DNA from: Paenibacillus daejeonensis DSM 15491
GTDB lineage: Bacteria; Bacillota; Bacilli; Paenibacillales; Paenibacillaceae
Direction of reading: 5' to 3'
DNA length: 64,000 nt
Assembly: GCF_000378385.1 (NCBI RefSeq)
Contig: NZ_KB899664.1
Location: forward strand, 1 to 64,000
Under the pieces are notes generated by a model, which was not told where the DNA came from, did no database searches, and was given only the letters and a program-made list of their open reading frames with translations. The stretch's first letter is position 1. Each line of letters begins with the position of its first letter. The translations under genes and the position numbers were made by a program. Shown here in pieces: positions 56,717 to 64,000 of this stretch.

Positions 56717-57627
56717 GTCTGGTGGAAATTAAAGATCTCAATAAAACCTATGGCTCCAAACAGGCGGTGCATCGCCTGTCCTTCGGCATACGCGAGGGCA
56801 GCTGTGTGGCGCTTCTCGGACCAAACGGGGCTGGCAAAACGACGACGCTGCAGATGCTGGCCGGACTGCTTGCTCCAACAAGCGGAAGCATTCGCTTCAA
56901 CGGCTTGCCAGCACAGGCCGATCTTCGTCGCTACATTGGTTATCTCCCGCAGCAGGGAGCGTATTACAACTGGATGAGCGGCAGCGAATTTATGCACTAT
57001 TCCGGACAGCTTGCAGGGTTGAGCAAGAAGGAGGCTGTACAGCGGACCAACGATTTGCTGGATCGGGTCGGTTTGCAGGAGGCTCGTAAGCGAAAAATCG
57101 GCGGGTATTCTGGCGGGATGAAACAGCGGCTTGGGTTGGCGCAGGCCCTGATTCATCAGCCCAAGCTGGTCATCCTCGATGAACCGGTATCCGCTCTCGA
57201 TCCGGTCGGACGCCGTGAGGTGCTCGAATTGCTCAAGGAGATTCGGAAGGAAGCGACCATTTTATTTTCCACGCATGTGCTGCATGATGCCGAGGCGGTC
57301 AGCGATGACGTGCTCATGATTCGGGATGGAGAGCTCGTCCTCTCCGGCACGCTGCGCGACATTCGCAACGCGCACAGGCAGCCTGTCATCTACATTGAAG
57401 AGGACGTGCCGCAGGCGCTGCAGACATGGGCCATAGAGTGGGAACGTCTTGCGCATGTGACGGAGTTGAGCTATCAGGATGGCATTGTGAAGCTGGTGGT
57501 CGAACAGCCCGATGAGGTCAAGCAGCAGCTATTGCAGCAGATTGCCCAGCATCGAATCCCGATTCGCAGATTCGAGCTGGCGCAGACGACGCTGGAGGAT
57601 CTCTTCCTGAAGGTGGTGTCGTCATGA
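56713..57627 (+). CDS. yxlF: ABC transporter ATPase YxlF
   Basis: A 304-residue ABC ATPase with Walker A GPNGAGKTTTLQML, signature YSGGMKQRLGLAQ, Walker B LVILDEPVSALDP and switch His in FSTHVLHD. The last 85 residues form the extra domain of CcmA-type exporters of the multidrug/antibiotic group. It pairs with the membrane protein encoded next. ATG overlaps the yxlE stop (ATGA). The transporter may export or protect against a compound made under SigY control; substrate unknown. Confidence 0.92.
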   Translation: MSLVEIKDLNKTYGSKQAVHRLSFGIREGSCVALLGPNGAGKTTTLQMLAGLLAPTSGSIRFNGLPAQADLRRYIGYLPQQGAYYNWMSGSEFMHYSGQLAGLSKKEAVQRTNDLLDRVGLQEARKRKIGGYSGGMKQRLGLAQALIHQPKLVILDEPVSALDPVGRREVLELLKEIRKEATILFSTHVLHDAEAVSDDVLMIRDGELVLSGTLRDIRNAHRQPVIYIEEDVPQALQTWAIEWERLAHVTELSYQDGIVKLVVEQPDEVKQQLLQQIAQHRIPIRRFELAQTTLEDLFLKVVSS

Positions 57628-58403
57628 GAACATGGATGCTGATGTACCGCAAGGAACTGCTGGAGATGGCGCGCAATTACAAGTGGATCTGGATTCCCTG
57701 CGTCTTTGTATTGCTCGGGGTGATGCAGCCGCTGACCAGTCATCTGATGCCACAGATTATAGATGCAGCGGGCGGACTGCCGGAAGGAGCGGTCATCGAG
57801 ATTCCGCCGCCGGTACCGTCTGTGGTCCTACTGGAAACCTTGAACAACTTTGGACTGATCGGGGTACTCGTGATCGTCCTATCCTCGATGTCGATTGTGT
57901 CCGGGGAACGGAACAGCGGCGTGGCGGGGATGGTGCTGGTGAGGCCGGTCCGCTTCCTGTCCTATATTACTGCCAAGTGGGCTGGTGCCATGACCTTGGT
58001 AACCTGTTCATTGCTGCTAGGCAGTTTGAGTGCCTGGTATTATACCGAACTGCTTATTGGAGACCTGTCGCTGCTGGATACGTTGTATGGCAGTCTTCTC
58101 TACCTGCTTTGGTTTGCGGTCATTTTGGCGCTGGTCGTCTTTTTCAGTGCAACGCTGAAGGGTGCCGGCCCCGCGGCCTTTTTGAGCCTGGCGCTTGTTC
58201 TTGCCTTGTCGCTGCTGACAGGCATGCTGCCGGCATGGATGACGTGGAGCCCCGCGCGACTGACCGCGCATGCAGCATCACTTCTGACCGAAGGACAGCT
58301 GCTTGACCTGTTCTGGCTGAACATTTTAGTGGGCGTGACGATGATAGTCGTCCTGCTAGTCTCCGCTGCAGCCCTGTTTCGAAACCGGCCATTGGTGGAT
58401 TAG
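57624..58403 (+). CDS. yxlG: ABC transporter permease YxlG
   Basis: A 259-residue ABC-2 type permease with about six TM segments (FVLLGVMQPLTSHLM, LIGVLVIVLSSMSIVSGERNSG, WAGAMTLVTCSLLLGSLSAW, LLYLLWFAVILALVVFF, LSLALVLALSLLTGML, NILVGVTMIVVLLVSAAALF). The VSGERNSGVAGMVLVRPV coupling motif is typical of this exporter class. ATG overlaps the yxlF stop by 4 bases. Last gene of the sigY operon; no terminator stands out before the TetR promoter. Confidence 0.9.
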   Translation: MRTWMLMYRKELLEMARNYKWIWIPCVFVLLGVMQPLTSHLMPQIIDAAGGLPEGAVIEIPPPVPSVVLLETLNNFGLIGVLVIVLSSMSIVSGERNSGVAGMVLVRPVRFLSYITAKWAGAMTLVTCSLLLGSLSAWYYTELLIGDLSLLDTLYGSLLYLLWFAVILALVVFFSATLKGAGPAAFLSLALVLALSLLTGMLPAWMTWSPARLTAHAASLLTEGQLLDLFWLNILVGVTMIVVLLVSAAALFRNRPLVD

Positions 58404-58437
58404 GCGAGGGGGCCGCAAGGGTAGACACAAGAAAATC

Positions 58438-58487
58438 TTGTCATGGCTCCAGAACCATGCTATATTTAATGAACGATGTTCATTAAA
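58438..58487 (+). promoter_or_regulatory. TetR gene promoter with overlapping operator
   Basis: TTGTCA (58438-58443), 17 bases, TATATT (58461-58466). A perfect 23-base palindrome, TTTAATGAAC-GAT-GTTCATTAAA (58465-58487), begins on the -10 box. The geometry predicts autorepression by the TetR protein encoded 11 bases downstream. Confidence 0.88.
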
Positions 58488-58497
58488 AGGAGGCGCT

Positions 58498-59142
58498 ATG
58501 ACACAACCGACCAATGGAGACGACAAAACCGGACGGAAATTCGGCCGTCGGCGCAAGGGTGAGGAGAAGGAGCAGCTCAAGGAACTCATTCTGAAGACGG
58601 CGAGTGAGCTGTTTATTGAGCAGGGGTACAGCGCCTTCTCCATGCGCAAGCTGGCGGCGATGCTCGGCTATTCTCCAGCAACGCTATATCTGTATTATAA
58701 AGACAAAGATCATCTGCTGTTCAGTGTCGTCGATGATGGGTTTACCCGATTCCGGCAGGAACTGGCGCAAGCGTCCAGCAGCACCTCCGACCCGTGGGAG
58801 CGTCTGGATCGAATCGGTGAGGCTTACGTGCAATTCGGGCTCACGTATTCGACGTATTACCAGCTAATGTTCATGTGGAGGGTTGACTACTTGTTCGAGG
58901 CCAAGCAAGGGGAAGAGGTACCGCGTCTGGCCGCCTTTCAAGTGTTGTTCGATTCGGTGAAGTACGCGCAAGACCATCAAGCCGTCAAGCCGGGAGATCC
59001 TTATGTCTATAGCGATATGCTGTGGGCGTCCTTGCATGGCGTCGTTGCGCTGGCGATTCAGATTCCGATGTTTACCCCCGAGCGGACAGCCAAGCTTGTG
59101 AACCACACCAAAGACATGCTCTATATGGCCTTACGGTCATAA
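58498..59142 (+). CDS. TetR/AcrR family transcriptional regulator
   Basis: A 214-residue repressor. After a basic N-terminal tail (GRKFGRRRKGEEKEQLKE), the helix-turn-helix domain is standard: LILKTASELFIEQGYSAFSM, RKLAAMLGYSPATLYLYYKD. The rest is the helical ligand-binding domain (WHG/TetR_C33-like). ATG at 58498 follows AAAGGAGGCGCT. Matching palindromes lie in its own promoter and before the next gene, so both are probable targets. The inducer is unknown. Confidence 0.92.
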   Translation: MTQPTNGDDKTGRKFGRRRKGEEKEQLKELILKTASELFIEQGYSAFSMRKLAAMLGYSPATLYLYYKDKDHLLFSVVDDGFTRFRQELAQASSSTSDPWERLDRIGEAYVQFGLTYSTYYQLMFMWRVDYLFEAKQGEEVPRLAAFQVLFDSVKYAQDHQAVKPGDPYVYSDMLWASLHGVVALAIQIPMFTPERTAKLVNHTKDMLYMALRS

Positions 59143-59155
59143 TTTTTTTAGCCAT

Positions 59156-59178
59156 TTTAATGAACGGTGTTAATTAAA
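59156..59178 (+). promoter_or_regulatory. Second TetR operator
   Basis: TTTAATGAAC-GGT-GTTAATTAAA is the same 23-base palindrome as upstream of the tetR gene, with one mismatch between arms. It ends 18 bases before the DUF2269 start codon and overlaps the space before its ribosome site. Confidence 0.82.
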
Positions 59179-59196
59179 AAGAGGAGGTAAGTTGCG

Positions 59197-59661
59197 ATGA
59201 GTTTATGGTTATTCATTCATGTGCTGGGTGTTGTGTTCTTGTTGGGAAATGCGTTTACGGTGACCTTTTGGAAGGTGCGGTCGGATTACAGTGAGGATCT
59301 GTCCTTGAAGCTGCAGACAGCCAAGAACATTATGGTGCTGGATTACATTTTCACCCTTCCCTCAATCGTCATGATTCTAGCGTCAGGTCATGTACTTGCC
59401 CATAACGCGGGCTACTCCGTATTCTCGTGGAGCTGGCTGGGGATTTCGTACGGATTGTTCATCCTGTCGGGGGTCATCTGGATCGTGGCGCTGCTGCCGC
59501 TGCAGATGGCTATGATCAAGCACGGCAAGCAGTCCTGTGAGCAACAGACGCTGACACCGGAATTCGAGCGCGTCTCCCACCGCTGGAATATCTATGGCGT
59601 GCTGGCAACCGTAACCCCAATCGCGGCGATGATCCTGATGGTGTGGAAGCCGGAGCTATAG
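59197..59661 (+). CDS. DUF2269-family membrane protein
   Basis: A 154-residue integral membrane protein with four TM helices (LFIHVLGVVFLLGNAFTVTF, IFTLPSIVMILASGHVLAH, GLFILSGVIWIVALLPLQMA, IYGVLATVTPIAAMILMVWK). The LFIHVLGVVFLLGN start and buried His residues are typical of DUF2269. Its function is not established. The upstream operator suggests TetR control, so it may respond to a toxic compound. AAAGAGGAGG precedes ATG. Confidence 0.88.
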   Translation: MSLWLFIHVLGVVFLLGNAFTVTFWKVRSDYSEDLSLKLQTAKNIMVLDYIFTLPSIVMILASGHVLAHNAGYSVFSWSWLGISYGLFILSGVIWIVALLPLQMAMIKHGKQSCEQQTLTPEFERVSHRWNIYGVLATVTPIAAMILMVWKPEL

Positions 59662-60034
59662 GCGTAGTAGAAACAACTCCATTCAAAAAATTCAATAATT
59701 TGGAACTCTCCCTAGTTCCTCTACGTTATTTTAAGTAGGCTTTGAAAAGGTGCCGGAGAGGCACGGAATCGAATCTGGTCAACGCTTTCTGAAAGAAAGC
59801 GACTTCGGGAGCATATGCTGCGAAGCGTTCGCCTAAAAGCTTTTCGCAGAAAAGCTAACTCCGGAAGCATACGCTGTCCCCGGATTTCAACCGCTAAAGC
59901 GGTTAAAAAATCAAGAAATCTGGGGACAACAGCGATTGGAAGATCGATCCGTGACCATAGGTCCTTTTATTAAAGCCTAAAGAGGCTGATGGGGGCGAGC
60001 AGGATTAGGCGTACCCAACGGATAGGGGGATCGA
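59662..60034. other. Intergenic stretch holding MITE copy 2
   Basis: 373 bases, two thirds of which are the MITE-like element 59736-59979. The 74 bases to its left show no clear terminator. The 55 bases to its right contain GATAGGGGGAT, the ribosome site of the next lipoprotein gene. Confidence 0.6.
59736..59979. mobile_element. MITE-like element, copy 2 (inverted)
   Basis: A 244-base non-coding element with ends TAGGCTTTGAAAAGG and CCTTTTATTAAAGCCTA, flanked by AAG on both sides. Its reverse complement aligns with copy 1 at 34011-34183 through GTCACGGATCGATCTT, GCTGTTGTCCCC, AACCGCT(T)(C/T)AGCGGTT, AAATCCGGGGACA, GGCGAACGCTTCGC and AGATTCGATTCCGTGCCTCT. It has extra hairpin-forming inserts (GCTTTCTGAAAGAAAGC, AGCTTTTCGCAGAAAAGCT), making it longer. 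No coding capacity. Confidence 0.75.
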
Positions 60035-61726
60035 ATGAAAACGAACAGATTCACGTTGATTATTCTATGTGTCATATTCGGAGTCTTGCTGCAAGCGTGC
60101 ACCACAGAAGAGCCCCTTCCAGTAGAAGACGATGCCATAGAGATGCCGACCGCTGAAGACATCCAGTCGATCGCGGTCTTTGACCGTGACCATACACTCG
60201 TCATCGAGCATCAGGAGCCGGAGGTGATTCGTTCCCTGCTTCAGGGCATGCAGGAGGCACAGCCGGCAGTAATTGATGACCCGGAACCATCTGGAGAACT
60301 GTATGAGCTTGTTTTGTCGGGTGAGGGTATTTCCTTTACACTCACCCTAAATGACTTTAGTCATACTAATGCCCCAGATGTGACAGCCAAGGTGTATGGC
60401 ACACTGCCCGGAGAAGATCAGCCATGGGTAGGGTCTCTACCCTCAGCCTGGGTGCAATTCCTGCTGTATCCATCTATCGCGGATGATGAACCGGTGCTTC
60501 GGGTTACGGTTGATGAGGACAGTGACAATGTTATCCTGACCGCGAATCGAGATATGGACCGGGACATTGTGGCGGATGTCTTTGTCACTGCGCTACGTGC
60601 CGGAACAGAGGCAGGGGAGACGCCACCTGCAGTGATGACATGGACGGATGATCGGCGGGCTGTCGTTTCATTTCCTGAACTCACGGAAGGCCAGACGATT
60701 CGATTCATGATGGACAATGTCACCGCAGCAGAGGGTGAGACCCTGCGGGTCATTGCAAAACCAGATGGTTACATCACCATCCATGGAGGACGGGCATGGA
60801 GCGGGCTCCAGCTCGTGGACGGGACAAACGGCAATGTAATACAGGAGCACGGATTCGATGCAGCTGCAGTGATTCAGCCCGCCGGGTCCCGGGGCACGGA
60901 GCCGCAGTACCTGATCTACAATGCCGATAATACGACGTATTTGTATACGCCCGGCACAGGTCAGGTAGTAGATATCACTGTCCAGGAATGGCTGGCGGAC
61001 GAGGTCGGATACAGCACGGATGACGGCGTACGTGTGCAGTTTGCCCACACAGCAGATGAGAAGGTACTGTACGCAGCACGGGGCCTGGAAACCGTGTATA
61101 GCCTTAGTGAGACAGGGAAAGAACACCAGCAACTCTACCATTCGGATCGCGCCATATATGGGATGGCTGCTTCCCCGGATGGCAAGCATGTAGCACTGCT
61201 TGTAGATGCGGAGGGGAATTTGGGTCCGTCTGCCGACCTCATTATTCTCAATGCCGAGGGGCAGGTCGTATCGACCTTTGCTAACGCAGCCTACATGAAT
61301 CATAGTGAAGGCTGGCACTGGATTTATCCAGTGAAGTGGCAAGATGACGAGACGATAATCGTTCCACTCATGGATAGCTCGCAGGAGGACTTCAGAGAGG
61401 GAAGGGCCTTCTATCACCTTAAGGACGGACGTCAGTCGGCTGAGCCGAGCTATACTTCCTTGCCAGAAGATGCTGTGACCCTGCTGGCCAATCAGCTTGG
61501 GGGCTGGAGTGATTTGTCCTATTCTCGCTCGATTCCCAAGCCGGGGGAGGAAGACCGCTATTATGCCGTCGACGCTTGGGAGTTCGGAACCTATCTGGTA
61601 GATCGGGTAGAGGGGACGGCGAATCGGATCGGCTCTGGTCCGTTGATCGGATGGACGCCGCAAGGCGATATTCTGGTATGGCATTCGACGGAGGGCAAGC
61701 GAGTTTCCTACCTTAGTGTAAACTAG
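60035..61726 (+). CDS. Unknown large lipoprotein, possible beta-propeller
   Basis: A 563-residue exported lipoprotein with signal FTLIILCVIFGVLLQAC. The N-terminal 230 residues include an Ig-like part (VLRVTVDEDSDNVILTANRD). The C-terminal 330 residues repeat strand patterns such as YLIYNADNTTYLYTPGTGQV, AASPDGKHVALLVDAEGNL and GWTPQGDILVWHSTEGKRVS, typical of WD40/TolB-like propeller blades. No catalytic site is visible. The next genes are a serine hydrolase and a GNAT on the same strand. Function unknown. Confidence 0.8.
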   Translation: MKTNRFTLIILCVIFGVLLQACTTEEPLPVEDDAIEMPTAEDIQSIAVFDRDHTLVIEHQEPEVIRSLLQGMQEAQPAVIDDPEPSGELYELVLSGEGISFTLTLNDFSHTNAPDVTAKVYGTLPGEDQPWVGSLPSAWVQFLLYPSIADDEPVLRVTVDEDSDNVILTANRDMDRDIVADVFVTALRAGTEAGETPPAVMTWTDDRRAVVSFPELTEGQTIRFMMDNVTAAEGETLRVIAKPDGYITIHGGRAWSGLQLVDGTNGNVIQEHGFDAAAVIQPAGSRGTEPQYLIYNADNTTYLYTPGTGQVVDITVQEWLADEVGYSTDDGVRVQFAHTADEKVLYAARGLETVYSLSETGKEHQQLYHSDRAIYGMAASPDGKHVALLVDAEGNLGPSADLIILNAEGQVVSTFANAAYMNHSEGWHWIYPVKWQDDETIIVPLMDSSQEDFREGRAFYHLKDGRQSAEPSYTSLPEDAVTLLANQLGGWSDLSYSRSIPKPGEEDRYYAVDAWEFGTYLVDRVEGTANRIGSGPLIGWTPQGDILVWHSTEGKRVSYLSVN

Positions 61727-61768
61727 GAGAATACGGATGGCTTAAACCAACAGCAGAGGAGAATCCGA

Positions 61769-62842
61769 ATGAAGACGCTGGAATCCTTATTTGACCATTA
61801 TGCCAATGAACATAATTTTGCAGGAGCCGTCCTTATCCAAGGCAGGCAGCAGACGATCTTCGAGCAGGCCTATGGCTATGCGCATCGGGGGTTTAAGGTG
61901 CCGAATACAGTGGCGACGAGGTTCGATACGGCATCGGTGACGAAGCTGTTCACAGCAGTGGCGGTCCTGCAGCTCGTCGATCAAGGCAAGCTGCGGCTGG
62001 AGGAGCGGATTACGGATATCATCGACTTGTCCGGAACTGCCATTCCAACGGATGTCACGCTTGCTCATCTGCTGACGCACACATCGGGTATCGCCGATGA
62101 CGCAGACGAGGAGCTGGGCGAGAGTTATGAAGCGCTGTTCGTTGACAAGCCCAATTATTCCATACGAGATTGCGCGGATTTCTTGCCTCAATTTGCGTAC
62201 AAGGCGCCGAGGTTCAAGGCGGGGTCTAATGTTAGCTACAATAATTGTGCCTTTATCCTGCTTGGTCTTGCCATCGAAAAAGTAACCGGGGTGAGCTACC
62301 GCGACTATGTCGTGCAGCATATTTTCCGGGCCTGCGGGATGGAGCACACCGCCTTTATCTCCAAGGATGACGGGGATGCACCAGTGGCCGAAGGGTACGA
62401 TGGCGTTCAGGACGAGGGCGGCACGATCAGATGGAAGAAGAATATTTACGCGTATCCCCCCATTGGTACATCCGATGGAGGAGCTTTTACAACTGTGGGT
62501 GACTTGGATCGATTCATACGAGCATTGGCGGATGGCCAATTGCTGTCTAGCGAGATGACCGCAGCAATAATGAAGCCGCAGACGGCAATCGTCCAGGAGT
62601 ATGGATGGGGAACCGTCCTCAACGGATATGGATTTCACTTTGCTTATGATCGAGCAGGCAAGCTGATCCGAATGCATAAAGAAGGCTCCAACGCGGGCGT
62701 GGCCGTCATGTTTGCTTACTATCCTGAGCCTGCAACAACCTGTACTATTATAGCTAATCAATCCTGCGATGTATGGGAACTGCACGAACAGGCCGAGCAG
62801 CTCATCCGTACAGACACAGCAACCTTGGAGAGTGAATCATGA
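61769..62842 (+). CDS. Beta-lactamase-fold serine hydrolase
   Basis: A 357-residue class C/PBP-like hydrolase (beta-lactamase family PF00144 type). The active serine-lysine is in FDTASVTKLFTAVAVL (SVTK), and the tyrosine motif in VSYNNCAFILLG (YNN). There is no signal peptide, so it acts in the cytoplasm, as esterase or peptidase relatives do. The usual LTHTSGI motif is present. It overlaps the next gene by 4 bases (ATGA), so the two are coupled. True beta-lactamase activity is unlikely without export. Confidence 0.9.
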   Translation: MKTLESLFDHYANEHNFAGAVLIQGRQQTIFEQAYGYAHRGFKVPNTVATRFDTASVTKLFTAVAVLQLVDQGKLRLEERITDIIDLSGTAIPTDVTLAHLLTHTSGIADDADEELGESYEALFVDKPNYSIRDCADFLPQFAYKAPRFKAGSNVSYNNCAFILLGLAIEKVTGVSYRDYVVQHIFRACGMEHTAFISKDDGDAPVAEGYDGVQDEGGTIRWKKNIYAYPPIGTSDGGAFTTVGDLDRFIRALADGQLLSSEMTAAIMKPQTAIVQEYGWGTVLNGYGFHFAYDRAGKLIRMHKEGSNAGVAVMFAYYPEPATTCTIIANQSCDVWELHEQAEQLIRTDTATLESES

Positions 62843-63246
62843 ACATCGAACACGCGGCAGCAACGGATTACACCTATCTGAAAGACCGCGACAAGCATCT
62901 GCTTACGCATCTCATTTTACCTAAAATCGAACAAAACGAAATATATATCCTCCGCAATGCAGAAGGCACGAACATCGGATGGATGCGATACAGTTACTTC
63001 TGGGACAATACCCCGTTCATGAATATGCTCTGGATCGAGGAAGCCTACCGGAATCGCGGTTTTGGCCAGGAAGTGGTGCGGTTCTGGGAGGACGAAATGA
63101 AGCGGCAAGGCCGAATCTTGGTGATGACCTCTACGATGGCCAATGAAGGAGCACAGCATTTTTATAGAAAGTTAGGCTATAAGGATGCAGGATGCTTGCT
63201 GTTAGAAAACGAGCCGTTGGAAATCTTGATGACGAAGGCCATCTAG
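62839..63246 (+). CDS. GNAT family N-acetyltransferase
   Basis: A 135-residue acetyltransferase with the acetyl-CoA motif LWIEEAYRNRGFGQEVVRFW and the C-terminal STMANEGAQHFYRKLGYKDAG. Compact, single domain. Start codon overlaps the stop of the serine hydrolase, so they form an operon; the hydrolase and acetyltransferase may act on the same compound class, but the substrate cannot be inferred. Confidence 0.9.
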   Translation: MNIEHAAATDYTYLKDRDKHLLTHLILPKIEQNEIYILRNAEGTNIGWMRYSYFWDNTPFMNMLWIEEAYRNRGFGQEVVRFWEDEMKRQGRILVMTSTMANEGAQHFYRKLGYKDAGCLLLENEPLEILMTKAI

Positions 63247-63332
63247 CACGAGGAAAAACAACCGGCTATAGTCAAGAGCACGGGCAAACCGGGGTCTCTC
63301 CCATACATTATGGGAAAGGGGGACTCGGACGT

Positions 63333-64000
63333 ATGAGGTATCCAAGCACATCGGTGAAAAGCAAATGGGTCAAAACCAAATGGCTGCTCAAAAAGCAACA
63401 GACACGAAAATATGTCCCGAATACGGTCCTTTTTAACCGGAGCAATCTAACCCGTATGCTGGGTAAGCATGCCACGGTATTTTTCAAGCCTACCGGGGGG
63501 TCAGGTGGCTTCAATATCCATCGGATCAAAAGGCTGGCGGACGGCTATCAACTGCAGCACAATGCGAAGAAAACCCGTTACCCCTCTGTAGAGGCACTCT
63601 ATGCTCAGTTGAAGAAACGTAGTAAGGGACGCTCGTATTTGTTACAAAAAGGTATTCAGCTGGCGACGGCAGGCGGGAGGCCGTTTGACATCCGGGTCAT
63701 GGTGCAAAAGCCTAACAGCGGCGGCTGGAAGAGCACGGCGATCTTCACGAAAATTGGCAAGGCCGGCAAAGTCGCAACCAACTACAATCAAGGCGGCAAG
63801 ATCGGCTATCTCCGGCATACGCTGGCTCAAGCGCACTTCAGCCCGGGTAGGATTACGAGCAAAGAGCAAGAGCTGAAGAAGATGGGCCGAACGGTCGGTC
63901 ACGTGTTTGACGGCCATAGCAACGGATTTCGGGAGCTGGGTCTGGACGTTGCGCTGGATGGCAAAGGGAGATCGTGGATCCTTGAGGTGAACACAAGGCC
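63333..64000 (+). CDS. YheC/YheD-family coat-associated protein (3' partial)
   Basis: The first 222 codons of an ATP-grasp-like protein; the gene runs off the window. Product starts MRYPSTSVKSKWVKTKWLLK, with PNTVLFNRSNLTRMLGKHAT, VFFKPTGGSGGFNI, PFDIRVMVQKPNSGGWKSTA and ILEVNTR. These are marks of the YheC/YheD family, found in spore formers and linked to the endospore coat. GGGAAAGGGGGAC precedes ATG. The enzymatic role of the family is not settled; the ATP-grasp look suggests a ligase. Confidence 0.88.
   Translation, partial: MRYPSTSVKSKWVKTKWLLKKQQTRKYVPNTVLFNRSNLTRMLGKHATVFFKPTGGSGGFNIHRIKRLADGYQLQHNAKKTRYPSVEALYAQLKKRSKGRSYLLQKGIQLATAGGRPFDIRVMVQKPNSGGWKSTAIFTKIGKAGKVATNYNQGGKIGYLRHTLAQAHFSPGRITSKEQELKKMGRTVGHVFDGHSNGFRELGLDVALDGKGRSWILEVNTR

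Noticed and set aside
61787-62785. Long minus-strand frame opposite the serine hydrolase
   Set aside because: The plus-strand gene has catalytic motifs and a good start; the minus frame shows no domain.

Overview
The window looks like chromosomal DNA of a spore-forming, motile, Gram-positive bacterium of the Paenibacillus type. The evidence is a guaB-dacA-pdxST-serS block next to a 5S rRNA, spore genes (a probable SspP, a Spo0E-like phosphatase, a large PAS histidine kinase, a YheC/YheD-type coat protein), a Bacillus-type sigY-yxlCDEFG operon, SLH-domain surface proteins, a SecA2, frequent GTG/TTG starts and AGGAGG ribosome sites. No phage or plasmid backbone is visible.

Layout. 1-10.8 kb is housekeeping: end of an rRNA operon, a 1.2 kb non-coding stretch rich in short palindromic repeats, an AraC regulator, an unknown toroid protein, guaB, dacA, pdxS-pdxT, serS, a Fur-controlled siderophore-binding lipoprotein and tRNA-Ser. 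10.9-16.2 kb holds small spore-type proteins, two lipoproteins, tRNA-Arg, a PilZ protein, a Spo0E-like protein and tadA. 16.3-26 kb holds a DnaA-box cluster in front of a sporulation-type kinase, rluF, an FAD monooxygenase/methyltransferase pair, motAB behind a SigD-type promoter, phhB and a YkuI-type EAL protein. 26-28.2 kb is a gene-free repeat island. 28.2-37.2 kb is metabolic and transport: gdhA, ddh, a GNAT, an MFS transporter, VanZ-RDD, a sulfurtransferase and a divergent XRE-regulator/SDR pair.

37.5-54.7 kb is the most distinctive part, a cell-surface locus: a 1276-residue secreted pectate-lyase-like protein, a tnpB-only IS element inserted just upstream of it, a CAP-SLH protein, secA2, a flavodoxin-fold oxidoreductase with divergent HxlR regulator, and a 1696-residue SLH-anchored protein with a toroidal catalytic-like domain. 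SecA2 next to SLH proteins suggests a dedicated route for export of surface proteins; this is inference.

55.3-64 kb holds the sigY operon behind its own ECF-type promoter, a TetR/DUF2269 unit with two matching operators, a lipoprotein, a serine hydrolase, a GNAT and the start of a YheC/YheD protein cut by the window end.

Two repeat systems cross the window: short palindromic intergenic repeats with TTAAGTG/CACTTAA arms, and a 170-245 bp MITE-like element in two inverted copies. One MITE copy sits inside one of the short palindromes with a target duplication, so its empty site can be reconstructed.
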